The position numbers and the translations under genes were made by a program. A model generated the notes under the pieces. It ran no database searches. It saw only the letters and a list, made by a program, of their open reading frames with translations, and was not told the origin of the DNA. Shown piece by piece: positions 35,245-44,211 of a stretch of 64,000 nt of DNA. The stretch is from assembly GCA_015066705.1 (NCBI GenBank), contig SVNV01000005.1:35470-99469 (forward strand). Reading direction: 5' to 3'. This stretch comes from Ruminococcus sp. (GTDB lineage: Bacteria > Bacillota > Clostridia > Oscillospirales > Ruminococcaceae). Position 1 is the stretch's first letter. The number at the start of each line of letters is the position of its first letter.

Positions 35245-36319
35245 TTATCTCGTCATCTCCGCCCTTATAAACAATAATGTCACCCTGCTCTTCAAGACGT
35301 CTGATAACATCGACGATTCTCTGCTGAGCAGCTTCAACGTCACGCATTCTGAGGTTATGCAGATACTGCATATCCGACTGAATTGTTTCACGCTGTCTTT
35401 GGGACATATTGGAGAAAATCTTTTCTGTAACCTCCGGTGTTGCCGCCTTGAGGGCGATTGTGAGGTCCTTTGTATCCACTTCTCTGATGAACAACTGAAT
35501 TTCGATATCGTCCAGAGTAACAGTATCCTCGAATACAAACATAAGCTTTTTGATTTGGTCTGCAAGTTCCGGATTTGTTCCCTTGAGGCCTTCGAAGATA
35601 TTCTTTTCTGCTCTTCTGTCGATTCTGTTCATAATCTCTGCGATATGGTTTACGCCGCCGTATTCCAGCACGTCGACAGAGGTAATAGAAGAAAGCTTAC
35701 TCTGCAGAATTTCATCAACTATTGAAATTATCTCAGGTGATGCTCTGTCGAGGTTTGAAATTCTTTCGATTACGTCAATCTGAATATCGCCCGGCAGTTC
35801 AGCAATAATCTGCGAAGCCTTTTCAGGATTTGCATAAGAAAGAATAATTGCGATTGTCTGAGGATGTTCATTCTGAATCATCATCAGCAGGTTTTTATAG
35901 TCAACGTCTTTTACGAATGAGAAGTTTGTTGTCTTACCTGACTTATTAGCCTTTTCGATAAGGTACTCAGCTCTCTGTGTACCAAAAGCTCTTACAAGTA
36001 CGGACTTGGCATATCCCTGACCGCCCTCGATAATTGCCTTCTGGGTGATACACATTTCATAAAATTCGTTAATTATGTCATTGATTTCGTCTGACGACAT
36101 ATGCTCCAGCTTGGAAATCTCGATTGAAAGCTTTTCAATTTCGTCGTCGTGGAGGTATTTGAATACTTCCGACGCACTTTCCTGACCGAGAGCAATCATA
36201 ACAGCCGCTGCTTTAACAGATGAATCCGCTGCCGAAACGCCTGTAAGGATTTTCCCTGAATCGGCCTTATCGCTGTTATTTGTATCCTCAGTCGCTTTGC
36301 TCTGCGGTTTCTTAGCCAT
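35237..36319 (-). CDS. fliG: Flagellar motor switch protein FliG
   Basis: 360 residues. N-terminal (about 30-130), middle (HPQTIAIILSYANPEKASQIIAELP, the EHPQT motif) and C-terminal domains are complete. The torque helix near 300-330 (DTVTLDDIEIQLFIREVDTKDLTIALKAA) carries the charged residues that meet MotA. A 25-residue Asp/Ser-rich N-terminal extension precedes the usual start. It overlaps the fliF stop by one base. Confidence 0.96.
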   Translation of the reverse strand: MAKKPQSKATEDTNNSDKADSGKILTGVSAADSSVKAAAVMIALGQESASEVFKYLHDDEIEKLSIEISKLEHMSSDEINDIINEFYEMCITQKAIIEGGQGYAKSVLVRAFGTQRAEYLIEKANKSGKTTNFSFVKDVDYKNLLMMIQNEHPQTIAIILSYANPEKASQIIAELPGDIQIDVIERISNLDRASPEIISIVDEILQSKLSSITSVDVLEYGGVNHIAEIMNRIDRRAEKNIFEGLKGTNPELADQIKKLMFVFEDTVTLDDIEIQLFIREVDTKDLTIALKAATPEVTEKIFSNMSQRQRETIQSDMQYLHNLRMRDVEAAQQRIVDVIRRLEEQGDIIVYKGGDDEIIA

Positions 36320-37920
36320 TATCTTCTGTCATCTCCTTTTTCTGTATTTCTAATCATTGAACGGATAATAGAAGCTGTAAGGTCAGGATTCTGTTTTGCA
36401 AACTTTCTGACTTCACTTGCAGTTTCCTTCTGTTCCTTGTTAATTTCACTTGCCTTTTCAACAAGGCTTCTTCTTTCAGATTCTTCAAGCTTGCTTTCAA
36501 GCTGCTGAATCTGCTGTCTGTTGATAGCCTTCTGCTTTTCGATTGACTTCTTTGCCTTCTTATTCATAAGAACAACGATTGCGATAATTATAAGAAGTAC
36601 AACCACAACAGCAATAATAAGCAACCAGAGGTAATCCGAGAATGTAACAGGCTCTTCCAAATCCTTGGTATTGTCCTTGATTGAAAGTGACTGGTCCTGC
36701 CAGCTCATAATAGAAATCTTTTCGATATCTCCGATACCTGTTGCGTTTCTGATAAGTACAAGGAGTCCTTCCTTTTCGCTTTCAGTAAGAACTCTGTCGC
36801 TTCTGATTGTAACAGCCATAGAAGCGTCTTCAAGAATACCCTGAGCCTTTTCGGTCTGAGTAATTACCTCACCGATAGCCCACTGCATTTCAGCATAAAC
36901 GTAGTCAGGGTCGTTTACGTTAATAGTACCGTCGTCGTTGAAGTATGAAGGAATATCGGTATTATTTTCTTCACCAACAACGCCCTCAGCATATTCGCCG
37001 TTCTGATACTTCTGCATTTCAAGCTTTTCGTACTTTTTAACGCCATTTCCGTCCTCGTCGGTAATATATTCTTTTGTTTCCTGAATAATCTTGTCGTAAT
37101 TAACCTTAACGTAAGCAGTAGCAACGATATTTCCCACGCCATACTCAGGAATAAGGAGGCTCATTACGTTATCCTCCATATTTTCCTTAATGGTATTTTC
37201 GTAGAACTGTCTTTCGTCGATACCATACTGTGGCTTATCGGAAGTGTTTGCCATAAGCTCACGTCCTGTATTTGCGTCAATAACCTTTACGTCATTAGGG
37301 TCCATCTGCTGTGCGGAATAAGCCACCAGATTCTTGACCGCTGACACATTTTCAGAAGTAAACGTATTTGAGTTTTCAAGAGTAAGTGTAACGCTGGCGC
37401 TTGCAGTACCGTTATCGTCTTTCCAGACATAGTTATTGTCCTTTGGATAAGTAATTGTTACGATTGCGCCTTTGATTCCGTTAATTCTCTTAAGAGTTGT
37501 CTGGAGTCTGTCCTGAAGCTCAAACCTGAGAGTTTCATTCTTTTCAAACTCCGTCATTGTCATGCTGATATTATCGAAGAATGTAGCATAAGAAGGGGTT
37601 GTCTGAGGATATCCCAGACTTGCAAGTTCATAAACAAGGGAATCCCACTGTTCAGTAGGAACATAAACCACTCCGTTTTCGATTTTAACGTCAACGTTTC
37701 TGCTCCTCAGAACGTTATAAACTTCTGATGCTTCAGTCTGGTCCATACCTTCAAACAGCTCGGTATAGCCTCTGTTTTTACCGCCGATAACCGCCACAAC
37801 TATAATTATCGCTACCAGTATCACAACTATTATACTGACCAGCAATACTTTCATCACCGTCGTAAGCTTTCCCCAGAAATTGGAGATTGCTTCACCGACG
37901 TTTTTCATTTTGTCACCCAT
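36319..37920 (-). CDS. fliF: Flagellar MS-ring protein FliF
   Basis: 533 residues, with two membrane helices (about 24-46 and 435-457) flanking the periplasmic ring-building domains, including the YscJ-like part YTELFEGMDQTEASEVYNVL. The C-terminal cytoplasmic tail (about 460-533) binds FliG. ATG 37920 has a poor ribosome binding site; a second ATG four codons on is equally possible. Confidence 0.95.
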   Translation of the reverse strand: MGDKMKNVGEAISNFWGKLTTVMKVLLVSIIVVILVAIIIVVAVIGGKNRGYTELFEGMDQTEASEVYNVLRSRNVDVKIENGVVYVPTEQWDSLVYELASLGYPQTTPSYATFFDNISMTMTEFEKNETLRFELQDRLQTTLKRINGIKGAIVTITYPKDNNYVWKDDNGTASASVTLTLENSNTFTSENVSAVKNLVAYSAQQMDPNDVKVIDANTGRELMANTSDKPQYGIDERQFYENTIKENMEDNVMSLLIPEYGVGNIVATAYVKVNYDKIIQETKEYITDEDGNGVKKYEKLEMQKYQNGEYAEGVVGEENNTDIPSYFNDDGTINVNDPDYVYAEMQWAIGEVITQTEKAQGILEDASMAVTIRSDRVLTESEKEGLLVLIRNATGIGDIEKISIMSWQDQSLSIKDNTKDLEEPVTFSDYLWLLIIAVVVVLLIIIAIVVLMNKKAKKSIEKQKAINRQQIQQLESKLEESERRSLVEKASEINKEQKETASEVRKFAKQNPDLTASIIRSMIRNTEKGDDRR

Positions 37921-37957
37921 ACTTTTTTCTAACCAACTTTACACATAATTTTTAAAA

Positions 37958-38266
37958 TCAGATATTCATCTGCATTATTTCTTTATACGCATTCACTGCT
38001 CTTGTTGTAATCTGAGTAGTAAGTTCAATAGCGGTCTGTGCCTTTGTTGTAGCTATCATAACCGATGTAAGGTCGTCGGTCTTACCCATTGCAAGGTCGT
38101 AGCTCAACTGATTAGAAGCACTTTCAAGGTCTCTTACTTCCTGAATTTTATCCTTGAGAGTTTTCTCAAAGTCAGATTCGGCAGTGGAATTTCCGGTTTT
38201 ATTAACCTGTGTCAAGCTATCAAGCCTTTCAATCGGCTTGATGAATGATGTTGCCTCAATAGCCAT
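37958..38266 (-). CDS. fliE: Flagellar MS ring-rod junction protein FliE
   Basis: 102 residues, helical. SDFEKTLKDKIQEVRDLESASNQLSYDLAMGKTDDLTSVMIATTKAQTAIELTTQITTRAVNAYKEIMQM is the family core. It joins the MS ring to the rod and is the first substrate of the export gate. Confidence 0.94.
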   Translation of the reverse strand: MAIEATSFIKPIERLDSLTQVNKTGNSTAESDFEKTLKDKIQEVRDLESASNQLSYDLAMGKTDDLTSVMIATTKAQTAIELTTQITTRAVNAYKEIMQMNI

Positions 38267-38356
38267 ATTATTTTCCTTTCTGTCAACTTTCTAAATACGT
38301 TTTAGAAAATCCTTTTCTCTCTTTTAACTGAAGAAAATCCTTTTTCTTTCTCTTTT

Positions 38357-38782
38357 CTACTGTTTTCCTATTTCAAGACCCTTAGTCGCCATAGCCTTCA
38401 CAACCGACAACGCTGTCAGGTTTGCTTCATAAGCTCTTGACGCCTCAAGCAGGTCAATCTGTTCTTCTGTATTGTTTACATTAGGATAATAAACATATCC
38501 GTTTTCGTCGGCAATAGGGTTTGTAGGGTCATACACCGGTGTGACGTCCTCTCCAAGCTCTACTATTTCCGAAATTCTTACTCCGCCGCCCGAAACTCTC
38601 TGAAGCTGTTCATCGAAGGTCATCTGTCTTTCCTGAAAAACAACCTGTTTTCTCTGATAAGCCTCCTCAGGTGAAGAAGCAGCTGTATTCTGATTTGCGA
38701 GATTCTGCGCCGCAACGTCCATTCTGTATCTTTCAGCGGTAAGTGCGGAGCCGATTGTATTAAGAGAATTCAAAAATGCCAT
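38357..38782 (-). CDS. flgC: Proximal rod protein FlgC
   Basis: 141 residues. The N-terminal ERYRMDVAAQNLANQNTA and C-terminal EQIDLLEASRAYEANLTALSVVKAMATKGLEI helices are the FlgC signatures, with YVYYPNVN before the latter. A 90-base gap to fliE holds two imperfect copies of GAAAATCCTTTT. Confidence 0.94.
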   Translation of the reverse strand: MAFLNSLNTIGSALTAERYRMDVAAQNLANQNTAASSPEEAYQRKQVVFQERQMTFDEQLQRVSGGGVRISEIVELGEDVTPVYDPTNPIADENGYVYYPNVNNTEEQIDLLEASRAYEANLTALSVVKAMATKGLEIGKQ

Positions 38783-38801
38783 AACTCAACTCTCCTTTAC
38801 C

Positions 38802-39167
38802 TTATTTAAATGACGACTGGGTCAGAACATATCTGTAATTTGAAAAAACAGCATTCATCTTCTGCACGAGATAAGCCGACTGAATATACGAATCATAAAG
38901 GTCCATCGATTCCTTATCCACGTCAACGTTATTTCCGTCAGGATTTATATATGTATCCTGCTGTTGTGTAATAGTTGTCTGAAATGCGTATCTGTTGTCC
39001 TTGCTGTCAAGCATTTTTCTGTCAAGCACATTTTCAAAGGAAACCTCCCTTGCCTTATAGCCAGGAGTATCCACATTTGCAAGATTCTGTGCTATAACCT
39101 GTTGCTTTGTCCAGTTAGCAGCAAGGCTACTTTCCATAGCCTTAAAATCCAGTGAATCAAACAGCAT
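38802..39167 (-). CDS. flgB: Proximal rod protein FlgB
   Basis: 121 residues. WTKQQVIAQNLANVDTPGYKAREVSFENVL and the C-terminal LYDSYIQSAYLVQKMNAVFSNYRYVL are the rod signatures. It is the first gene of the 29-gene operon that ends with the PilZ gene at 12402. Its ribosome binding site AAAGGTGG lies at the end of the structured leader. Confidence 0.94.
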   Translation of the reverse strand: MLFDSLDFKAMESSLAANWTKQQVIAQNLANVDTPGYKAREVSFENVLDRKMLDSKDNRYAFQTTITQQQDTYINPDGNNVDVDKESMDLYDSYIQSAYLVQKMNAVFSNYRYVLTQSSFK

Positions 39168-39187
39168 CTAAATAGCCCACCTTTCTC

Positions 39188-39376
39188 GGACGAAACCGTC
39201 CTCAAGTTATGCATAGCCATTCCTACCATCCATTCAATAAGGGGCTTGCCCCCGTTATTCAACGCGGCAAGGGTCGGTTATGCCGACCTATCAATCAGCG
39301 GGGATTGTATCCTCTGCTGATTGATAAAATGGACCGCCACCTGAGAGGTGGTGGGACATCTTGCCTAAGTTATAGG
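39188..39376 (-). ncRNA. Six-hairpin 5' leader RNA of the flagellar operon (unidentified structured element)
   Basis: Between the promoter and flgB the minus strand can form hairpins at 39364-39376 (CCTA/TAGG), 39337-39351 (CCACCT/AGGTGG), 39289-39326 (11-bp perfect stem TATCAATCAGC/GCTGATTGATA), 39272-39288 (GGTCGG/CCGACC), 39236-39259 (AATAAGGGG/CCCC-TTATT, one bulge) and 39188-39201 (GGACG/CGTCC). A near-repeat, TATAACTTAGG and CATAACTTGAGG, brackets the region. It does not match the c-di-GMP-I or -II riboswitch consensus as I know them. Position suggests a regulatory leader. Confidence 0.55.
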
Positions 39377-39485
39377 TTTGCTTTGCTCTTCCTCTTGTTT
39401 TTTTGTTAAATCTCTTTATTTATACGTATTATCTACATATATTTTTTGATGTTACAATACCACACCATACTTTTTACCATAATAA

Positions 39486-39514
39486 ATTATACACTAATGT
39501 CAACTAAAAATCAA
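39486..39514 (-). promoter_or_regulatory. Promoter of the flagellar operon
   Basis: Minus-strand TTGATT (39509-39514), 17-base spacer, TATAAT (39486-39491). A second overlapping candidate is TTGACA followed 16 bases on by TATGGT. Either places the transcript start about 300 bases before flgB. The rest of 39515-39660 is AT-rich with no gene. Confidence 0.75.
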
Positions 39515-39664
39515 GGAATTTCGACATTTATCTTTAAATTTAGTATGGAAATTTTGACTGATTTTTTGTGAATATTGCCCAAAAAACAACAAAATTTTCA
39601 TAATTTCAGCCCTTTTGGGCGCCAAACCGATATAATTAAATATATAAAAATATTCCTCAAAACC

Positions 39665-39698
39665 AAAAAACAGCCACCACTTCGCAGTGATGACTGTT
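39665..39698 (-). terminator. Rho-independent terminator of the HD-GYP gene
   Basis: On the minus strand, AACAGTCATCACT pairs with AGTGGTGGCTGTT (two G-U pairs) around a GCGA loop, followed by TTTTTTGG. Confidence 0.88.
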
Positions 39699-39708
39699 CA
39701 CAGTCTGT

Positions 39709-40779
39709 TTATACTTGGCTGTCTCTGAGCATAAGAGCCGCCTTAAGATAGCTTCTCATTTCGTCCTCGCAATCATTAAATGCTTCCAGAACCTTAGGCG
39801 GGAAAAGTCCACATTCCCCTTCACGAATCATAGTAACCGCCTTTTCGTAAGGGATAGCGTCCTTATACACCTTTTCAGAAACAAGTGCGTCGTAAACGTC
39901 GATGATAGAAAAAATCTGTGCCGCAACAGGAATATCGTCCCCTGCAAGTCTGTCAGGGTATCCGTTTCCGTCCCAGCGCTCGTGGTGGTTTCTGGCAATT
40001 TCAAAGCAGAATTTATTAAAAGGCTTTGTTTTATCCAGACCAAAGTCGTTAAGAATATCCACGCCCTTTACGGTATGGGTTTTCATCTCAGCAAATTCCT
40101 CACCGGTAAGTCTGCCCGGTTTAAAAAGGATAGTTGTCGGAATAGCCGCCTTACCAACGTCGTGAAGTGCCGATGCATCTGAAATACACTGAACAAGCTC
40201 ATCAGTAAGTCCGTACTCAGGGAATTTCGCCGCAAAGGACTTAGCAAGGATATGTGTAAGCTTTTTAACTCTGGTGATATGTGCAGAGGTTTCAAAATGA
40301 ATGAATTCAAATACCGACGTAAGAACATTTCTCACAACGCCGTCTCTTTCTTCGACCTCGTTCTTGACCTTTGCAAGCTCTGTCTTATAGGAAAGAGTTC
40401 TGTTATACAAATCAGAAAAAGTCTTGATTTTACCATTCAGGAAGCTCGGGTCAAAAGGTGCAACAAAAACCTCGCTTGCACCAAGTTCATAATAAAGACC
40501 GAAATCCACATAATTATCCGTTGCAATAATAAACACCGGTGTTTCAGCAAGGTGACCACTCTGAGCGAAGTATTCAAGGAATTCAACGCCATTGACATCA
40601 GGCATATTAGCGTTATAGAGCACGCAACAGATTCTCTTCTGGAAAACCATATACTTACGCTTAGCATCCTCGCCGTCTTCTGCCTCCATAGTACGGAAGT
40701 TGTTTTTAATAAGCTCCTTGAGCATTATTCTGTTGATTTTAACGTTATCTACAATCATTACTATATTTCTATCAGCCAA
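39709..40779 (-). CDS. HD-GYP c-di-GMP phosphodiesterase with a phosphorylation-deficient receiver domain
   Basis: 356 residues: receiver-like domain (about 1-120), linker helix, HD-GYP domain (about 150-350). The HD-GYP motifs are intact: ALHDVGK (HD), HTVKG, ARNHHERWDGNGYP (GYP) and IDVYDAL, so it should hydrolyse c-di-GMP. In the receiver, the phospho-acceptor position reads YNANMP (Asn near 56 instead of Asp) and the conserved Lys before the Pro is Ala (FVAPFD near 107), so it cannot be phosphorylated in the usual way. Start TTG 40779 is 8 bases after GGAGG; the GTG at 40788 lies inside that site. It lies upstream of the flagellar operon on the same strand, with its own promoter and terminator. 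Confidence 0.92.
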   Translation of the reverse strand: MADRNIVMIVDNVKINRIMLKELIKNNFRTMEAEDGEDAKRKYMVFQKRICCVLYNANMPDVNGVEFLEYFAQSGHLAETPVFIIATDNYVDFGLYYELGASEVFVAPFDPSFLNGKIKTFSDLYNRTLSYKTELAKVKNEVEERDGVVRNVLTSVFEFIHFETSAHITRVKKLTHILAKSFAAKFPEYGLTDELVQCISDASALHDVGKAAIPTTILFKPGRLTGEEFAEMKTHTVKGVDILNDFGLDKTKPFNKFCFEIARNHHERWDGNGYPDRLAGDDIPVAAQIFSIIDVYDALVSEKVYKDAIPYEKAVTMIREGECGLFPPKVLEAFNDCEDEMRSYLKAALMLRDSQV

Positions 40780-40816
40780 GAAGCTCACCTCCGTTTAAAA
40801 ATAATTAGACACGTAT

Positions 40817-40845
40817 ATTATATAACAATTCTACAAAAAAGTCAA
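40817..40845 (-). promoter_or_regulatory. Promoter of the HD-GYP gene
   Basis: Minus-strand TTGACT (40840-40845), 17-base spacer, TATAAT (40817-40822). Confidence 0.85.
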
Positions 40846-40878
40846 TGGACTTTACACCAAAAATCTACGAAAAGCCAC

Positions 40879-40910
40879 AAAAAACGACGGAATTGAATTC
40901 CGTCGTTTTT
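40879..40910 (-). terminator. Bidirectional-looking terminator after secDF
   Basis: A perfect 11-bp stem ACGACGGAATT/AATTCCGTCGT (40884-40906), flanked by A5 and T5. It lies 9 bases past the secDF stop. Confidence 0.92.
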
Positions 40911-40918
40911 AACTTAAA

Positions 40919-43243
40919 TTATTTCTTGGCTTTTTTAGCATTTCTCTTCTGCCACATTACCCAGAGTGTAGGAGCGATGCAGTTTGAAGAATAAACACCG
41001 GCAATCATACCAACGATAAGCGGAAGTGCAAAGCTGATTATTGAAGTAACGCCACAGATTGCACAAACCACAGCAACAACAGCCATAGCAAGTACTGTTG
41101 TAACAGTAGTATGGATTGAACGTCCGAGAGTCTGTGAAACAGACATATTTACCAGCTCATCAACAGCATACTTGTTGCCGTAGAGTCTTCTGTTTTCACG
41201 GATTCTGTCGTAGATAATGATTGTTGCGTTGATTGAGTATCCGAGGATTGTAAGAAGAACCGCCATAAAGTTTGCGTCGATATCAAATCTGAAGATAACA
41301 AAGCTTCCGAATACCATAATCATATCGTGACAAAGAGCAACCACTGCCATACAGCCTGCGCTCCAGCCACCGATTTTCTTGAATCTGAAGCCGATATAAA
41401 CAACCATTACAACTGCCGCAAAAACAACTGCCACAAGACACTTTAAGAAGAATGACTTACCGTTTGTAGGGCTTACGTCAGTTGTTGAAAGTCCTTCAAG
41501 ACTATTGTCAGGGAGCTGTTTTGTAAGTGCATCGTCAAGCTTTGAAAGCTTATCTGATGAAAGACCCTTACTTGAAGCAAATGAAAGTTCAACCGTCTTA
41601 ACGCCTGTCGAGAACTGTTCACCTGTCTTTACGATAACCTTTTCACCGACTGTATCTTCAACAACAGTTTCAATCTTCTTTGTATCAAGGTCGCCCTCAT
41701 ATGAGTAATTAAGAAGTGTACCGCCCTTGAATTCGATAGCAACATTAAGTCCAAGAATTACTGCAACAAGTGCGAACAATACGAAGAGACCTGATGAAAC
41801 CGCATAAAACTTATTCTTGTTCTTTACAACATTGAGAGTCTTGACTTCCTTCTTTTCTTCTCCTGTCTTATAACCGCCGTAAAGCCAGAGCTTCTTGAAG
41901 CACTTGAACTTTGAAAGTGAAGCAATCATAAGTCTTGAGCAGAAGATACCGAAAACAAAGTTAAGGATAATACCAACGAGAAGTGTATAACCAAGTGAGT
42001 AAATTGTACCTGCTGTTGAAACGCCGAATGCGAAGAACAGAGGCTTGAGAATTGTAGCAAGCGCACTGTCGGTTGGTCCGAAAGCAGCCATAAGAATAAG
42101 TGCTACGAATACAACGGTAATATTTCCGTCGAATACTGATGACCATGCTCTCTTGAAGCCCAGCTCAATAGCACCGTTAAGTGTCTTTCCGTTTCTGAGC
42201 TCTTCCTTGATTCTTTCAGCAGTAATAACGTTAGCGTCAACACCCATACCGATTGCAAGGATAATACCTGCGATACCCGGGATTGTGAGAGTGAAGCTTT
42301 CTGCATTTCCGAAGAAGCCTGAAATAGCAGCGATTGTAACAATTACCTGACCTGCAAGTGCGATTGCAGCAACGGCGCCAGGAAGCTTATAAATTACAAT
42401 AATATAGATTGCGATGAGAATAAATGCGATAAGTCCTGCAATAACGATTGCATTTCTTGCACCCTCACCGAGAGTTGGTGAAATTGTGTTTGTGCTTGAT
42501 GCAACAAGCTTGAAAGGAAGTGAACCTGCATTGATTTTATCAGCAAGTGCCTTTGCAGATTCGTATGTAAAGCCGTTTCCACCGCCACTGATATGACACT
42601 TACCATCGGTAATAGCATTGCTTACCTGTGGTGCAGAAATACGTTCATCGTCCATCCAGATTGAAATATAGCCTGTTCCGGCAAGCTTTGTTGTTGCGTC
42701 AGCAAAAGCCTTCTTTCCGCTATTGTCAAGCTCAAGAGCAACAACCCATTCATATCCGCCGTCTTCTTTAGTAATCTGTCCTGCCTCAGCCTTTTTAATC
42801 TGAGTACCTGTAACTACTGTAGCTCCGTCGTCTGTTTCGCCCTCACGGAATGTAAGGATAGCAGTTTCGCCAAGCTCTGCAACAGCAGCCTCAGGGTCGA
42901 AATCACTTTCACCTGCCTGCCATGGGAATGAAACAATTACATGGTCGTGGTCATAGTCAACATAAACCTCACTGTCTGTAATGTTAAGGTTTATAAGTCT
43001 TTGTTCGATAACTGATTTTGCAGCATCCATTTCACTGTCTGTTGCGTTATAGTTACCCTCCGGTTTAAAGGTAGCGTTTACACCGCCTCGGATATCAATA
43101 CCCCAGCGGATTTCATCAACGCCTTTAATAATAGTAGTTGTAGTATCGCCGTAGTAGGTATGGATTCCGAAAAATGTCAGAAATCCGATAAGGGCAATAC
43201 AAAGCACAACTATAAAAAATACGGGTTTCTTTATACGTCGCAC
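40919..43243 (-). CDS. secDF: Protein translocase subunit SecDF (fused SecD-SecF)
   Basis: 774 residues, a natural fusion. The SecD half (about 1-450) has the first membrane helix, the periplasmic P1 region (RWGIDIRGGVNATFKPEG...) and five more helices (AGLIAFILIAIYIIVIYKLPGAVA; DANVITAERIKEEL). The SecF half (about 465-774) starts NKNKFYAVSSGLFVLFALVAV and has NVAIEFKGGTLLNYSYEG and DFTINATIIIYDRIRENRR-type signature (SINATIIIYDRIRE). It uses the proton gradient to pull exported proteins out of SecYEG. Start GTG 43243 with AGGAGG 7 bases upstream. Confidence 0.95.
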   Translation of the reverse strand: MRRIKKPVFFIVVLCIALIGFLTFFGIHTYYGDTTTTIIKGVDEIRWGIDIRGGVNATFKPEGNYNATDSEMDAAKSVIEQRLINLNITDSEVYVDYDHDHVIVSFPWQAGESDFDPEAAVAELGETAILTFREGETDDGATVVTGTQIKKAEAGQITKEDGGYEWVVALELDNSGKKAFADATTKLAGTGYISIWMDDERISAPQVSNAITDGKCHISGGGNGFTYESAKALADKINAGSLPFKLVASSTNTISPTLGEGARNAIVIAGLIAFILIAIYIIVIYKLPGAVAAIALAGQVIVTIAAISGFFGNAESFTLTIPGIAGIILAIGMGVDANVITAERIKEELRNGKTLNGAIELGFKRAWSSVFDGNITVVFVALILMAAFGPTDSALATILKPLFFAFGVSTAGTIYSLGYTLLVGIILNFVFGIFCSRLMIASLSKFKCFKKLWLYGGYKTGEEKKEVKTLNVVKNKNKFYAVSSGLFVLFALVAVILGLNVAIEFKGGTLLNYSYEGDLDTKKIETVVEDTVGEKVIVKTGEQFSTGVKTVELSFASSKGLSSDKLSKLDDALTKQLPDNSLEGLSTTDVSPTNGKSFFLKCLVAVVFAAVVMVVYIGFRFKKIGGWSAGCMAVVALCHDMIMVFGSFVIFRFDIDANFMAVLLTILGYSINATIIIYDRIRENRRLYGNKYAVDELVNMSVSQTLGRSIHTTVTTVLAMAVVAVVCAICGVTSIISFALPLIVGMIAGVYSSNCIAPTLWVMWQKRNAKKAKK

Positions 43244-43309
43244 GTTCTTTCCTCCTAAGAAATATTATCATATCCCATTTTTATACAGGATACGCAAATT
43301 CACCTTTTA

Positions 43310-43338
43310 ATTATAGTATTTTTTTCATACAAAGTCAA
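43310..43338 (-). promoter_or_regulatory. Promoter of secDF
   Basis: Minus-strand TTGACT (43333-43338), 17-base spacer, TATAAT (43310-43315). The transcript start would lie about 60 bases before the GTG. Confidence 0.85.
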
Positions 43339-43345
43339 GCAAAAA

Positions 43346-44146
43346 TTAAAATCTGAATATTTTTTGCGAAACATCTTTTATATAGCTGTAATTCGCCATA
43401 AGCTCCTTTTCGTCAGAAAATCCCCATCTGTAAAGCTCAAGCACCATATCTCCGTCAAAACCGCAGTTCTTAAGCTCGCCGAGAAACCTCTCAAAATCAA
43501 GATTTCCGCTACCAACAGGACCACAGTCTGTCTTGTCGTTATGGTCTGAAAGATGAACGTGAACAATGGAATTTCCAAGCTCTTTTACAAATTCGTAGGG
43601 TGAGGTTTCTGTTCTCACTGCCTGTTTTACATCGAGGGTGAATTTCGCCTTGTCGCCCAGTGCCTTTTTCATTTTCACAAGAAAATCAAGATTTCCTCCG
43701 CTACATCTTGCAACATTTTCCTGAGTCACCGTAACCCCGAAGGCTTTACCTAAATCATAAAGTCTTTCGTATCTTTCAAAATAATCCTCGTCGGCAAATC
43801 TGTTCTGAGGCTTGTTTCCGTGGAGAATGAATTTCTCTGCTCCGAGGAAATTCATAGCGTCAAAATACTTTTTATGGTATTCAAGCATATCCTCAAATCT
43901 TCGTTCATAATAGGTAAAAAACATCATCGGCTCAATTCCGCAGGTGTAGGGGTGAAGAGAAGCACATCTGACAGATGTCTTGTCGAGAGTGCCCTTCAGA
44001 CCCTTCAGGAAATCCTTTTCAAGCTCGCAGTGGCTGTTTATAAAAATCTCGGTTGCTTCGATACCCAGCGAACACACCGTAGAAAGTGCTTTTTCCGTTT
44101 CCATAGGATAAAGACAGGCTGTTGAAACCCCTGTTCTCACAGACAT
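43346..44146 (-). CDS. Sugar phosphate isomerase/epimerase family protein (xylose isomerase-like TIM barrel)
   Basis: 266 residues from ATG 44146, which has AAGGAG upstream. The AP-endonuclease-2/xylose-isomerase-like barrel is visible from GVSTACLYPMETEKALSTV, FILHGNKP, VTQENVARCSGGNLDFL (metal Glu), FTLDVKQA (metal Asp), VHVHLSDHN (metal His) and GDMVLELYRW (metal Glu). All four metal-site strands are present, so it should be active, but the substrate is unknown. It is monocistronic; its stop lies just before the secDF promoter. Confidence 0.85.
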   Translation of the reverse strand: MSVRTGVSTACLYPMETEKALSTVCSLGIEATEIFINSHCELEKDFLKGLKGTLDKTSVRCASLHPYTCGIEPMMFFTYYERRFEDMLEYHKKYFDAMNFLGAEKFILHGNKPQNRFADEDYFERYERLYDLGKAFGVTVTQENVARCSGGNLDFLVKMKKALGDKAKFTLDVKQAVRTETSPYEFVKELGNSIVHVHLSDHNDKTDCGPVGSGNLDFERFLGELKNCGFDGDMVLELYRWGFSDEKELMANYSYIKDVSQKIFRF

Positions 44147-44182
44147 AAAAATTCTCCTTTCACAATTTATCACACTAAGCTT

Positions 44183-44211
44183 ATTTTATCACAAAATGCT
44201 ACCAAGAGCAA
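44183..44211 (-). promoter_or_regulatory. Promoter of the isomerase-like gene
   Basis: Minus-strand TTGCTC (44206-44211), 17-base spacer, TAAAAT (44183-44188). Confidence 0.65.

Noticed and set aside
39188..39480. c-di-GMP riboswitch in front of the flagellar operon
   Set aside because: GCAAACC and a nearby stem looked suggestive, but the tetraloop/receptor and the conserved GGGACGCAAAGCC-type core are absent.
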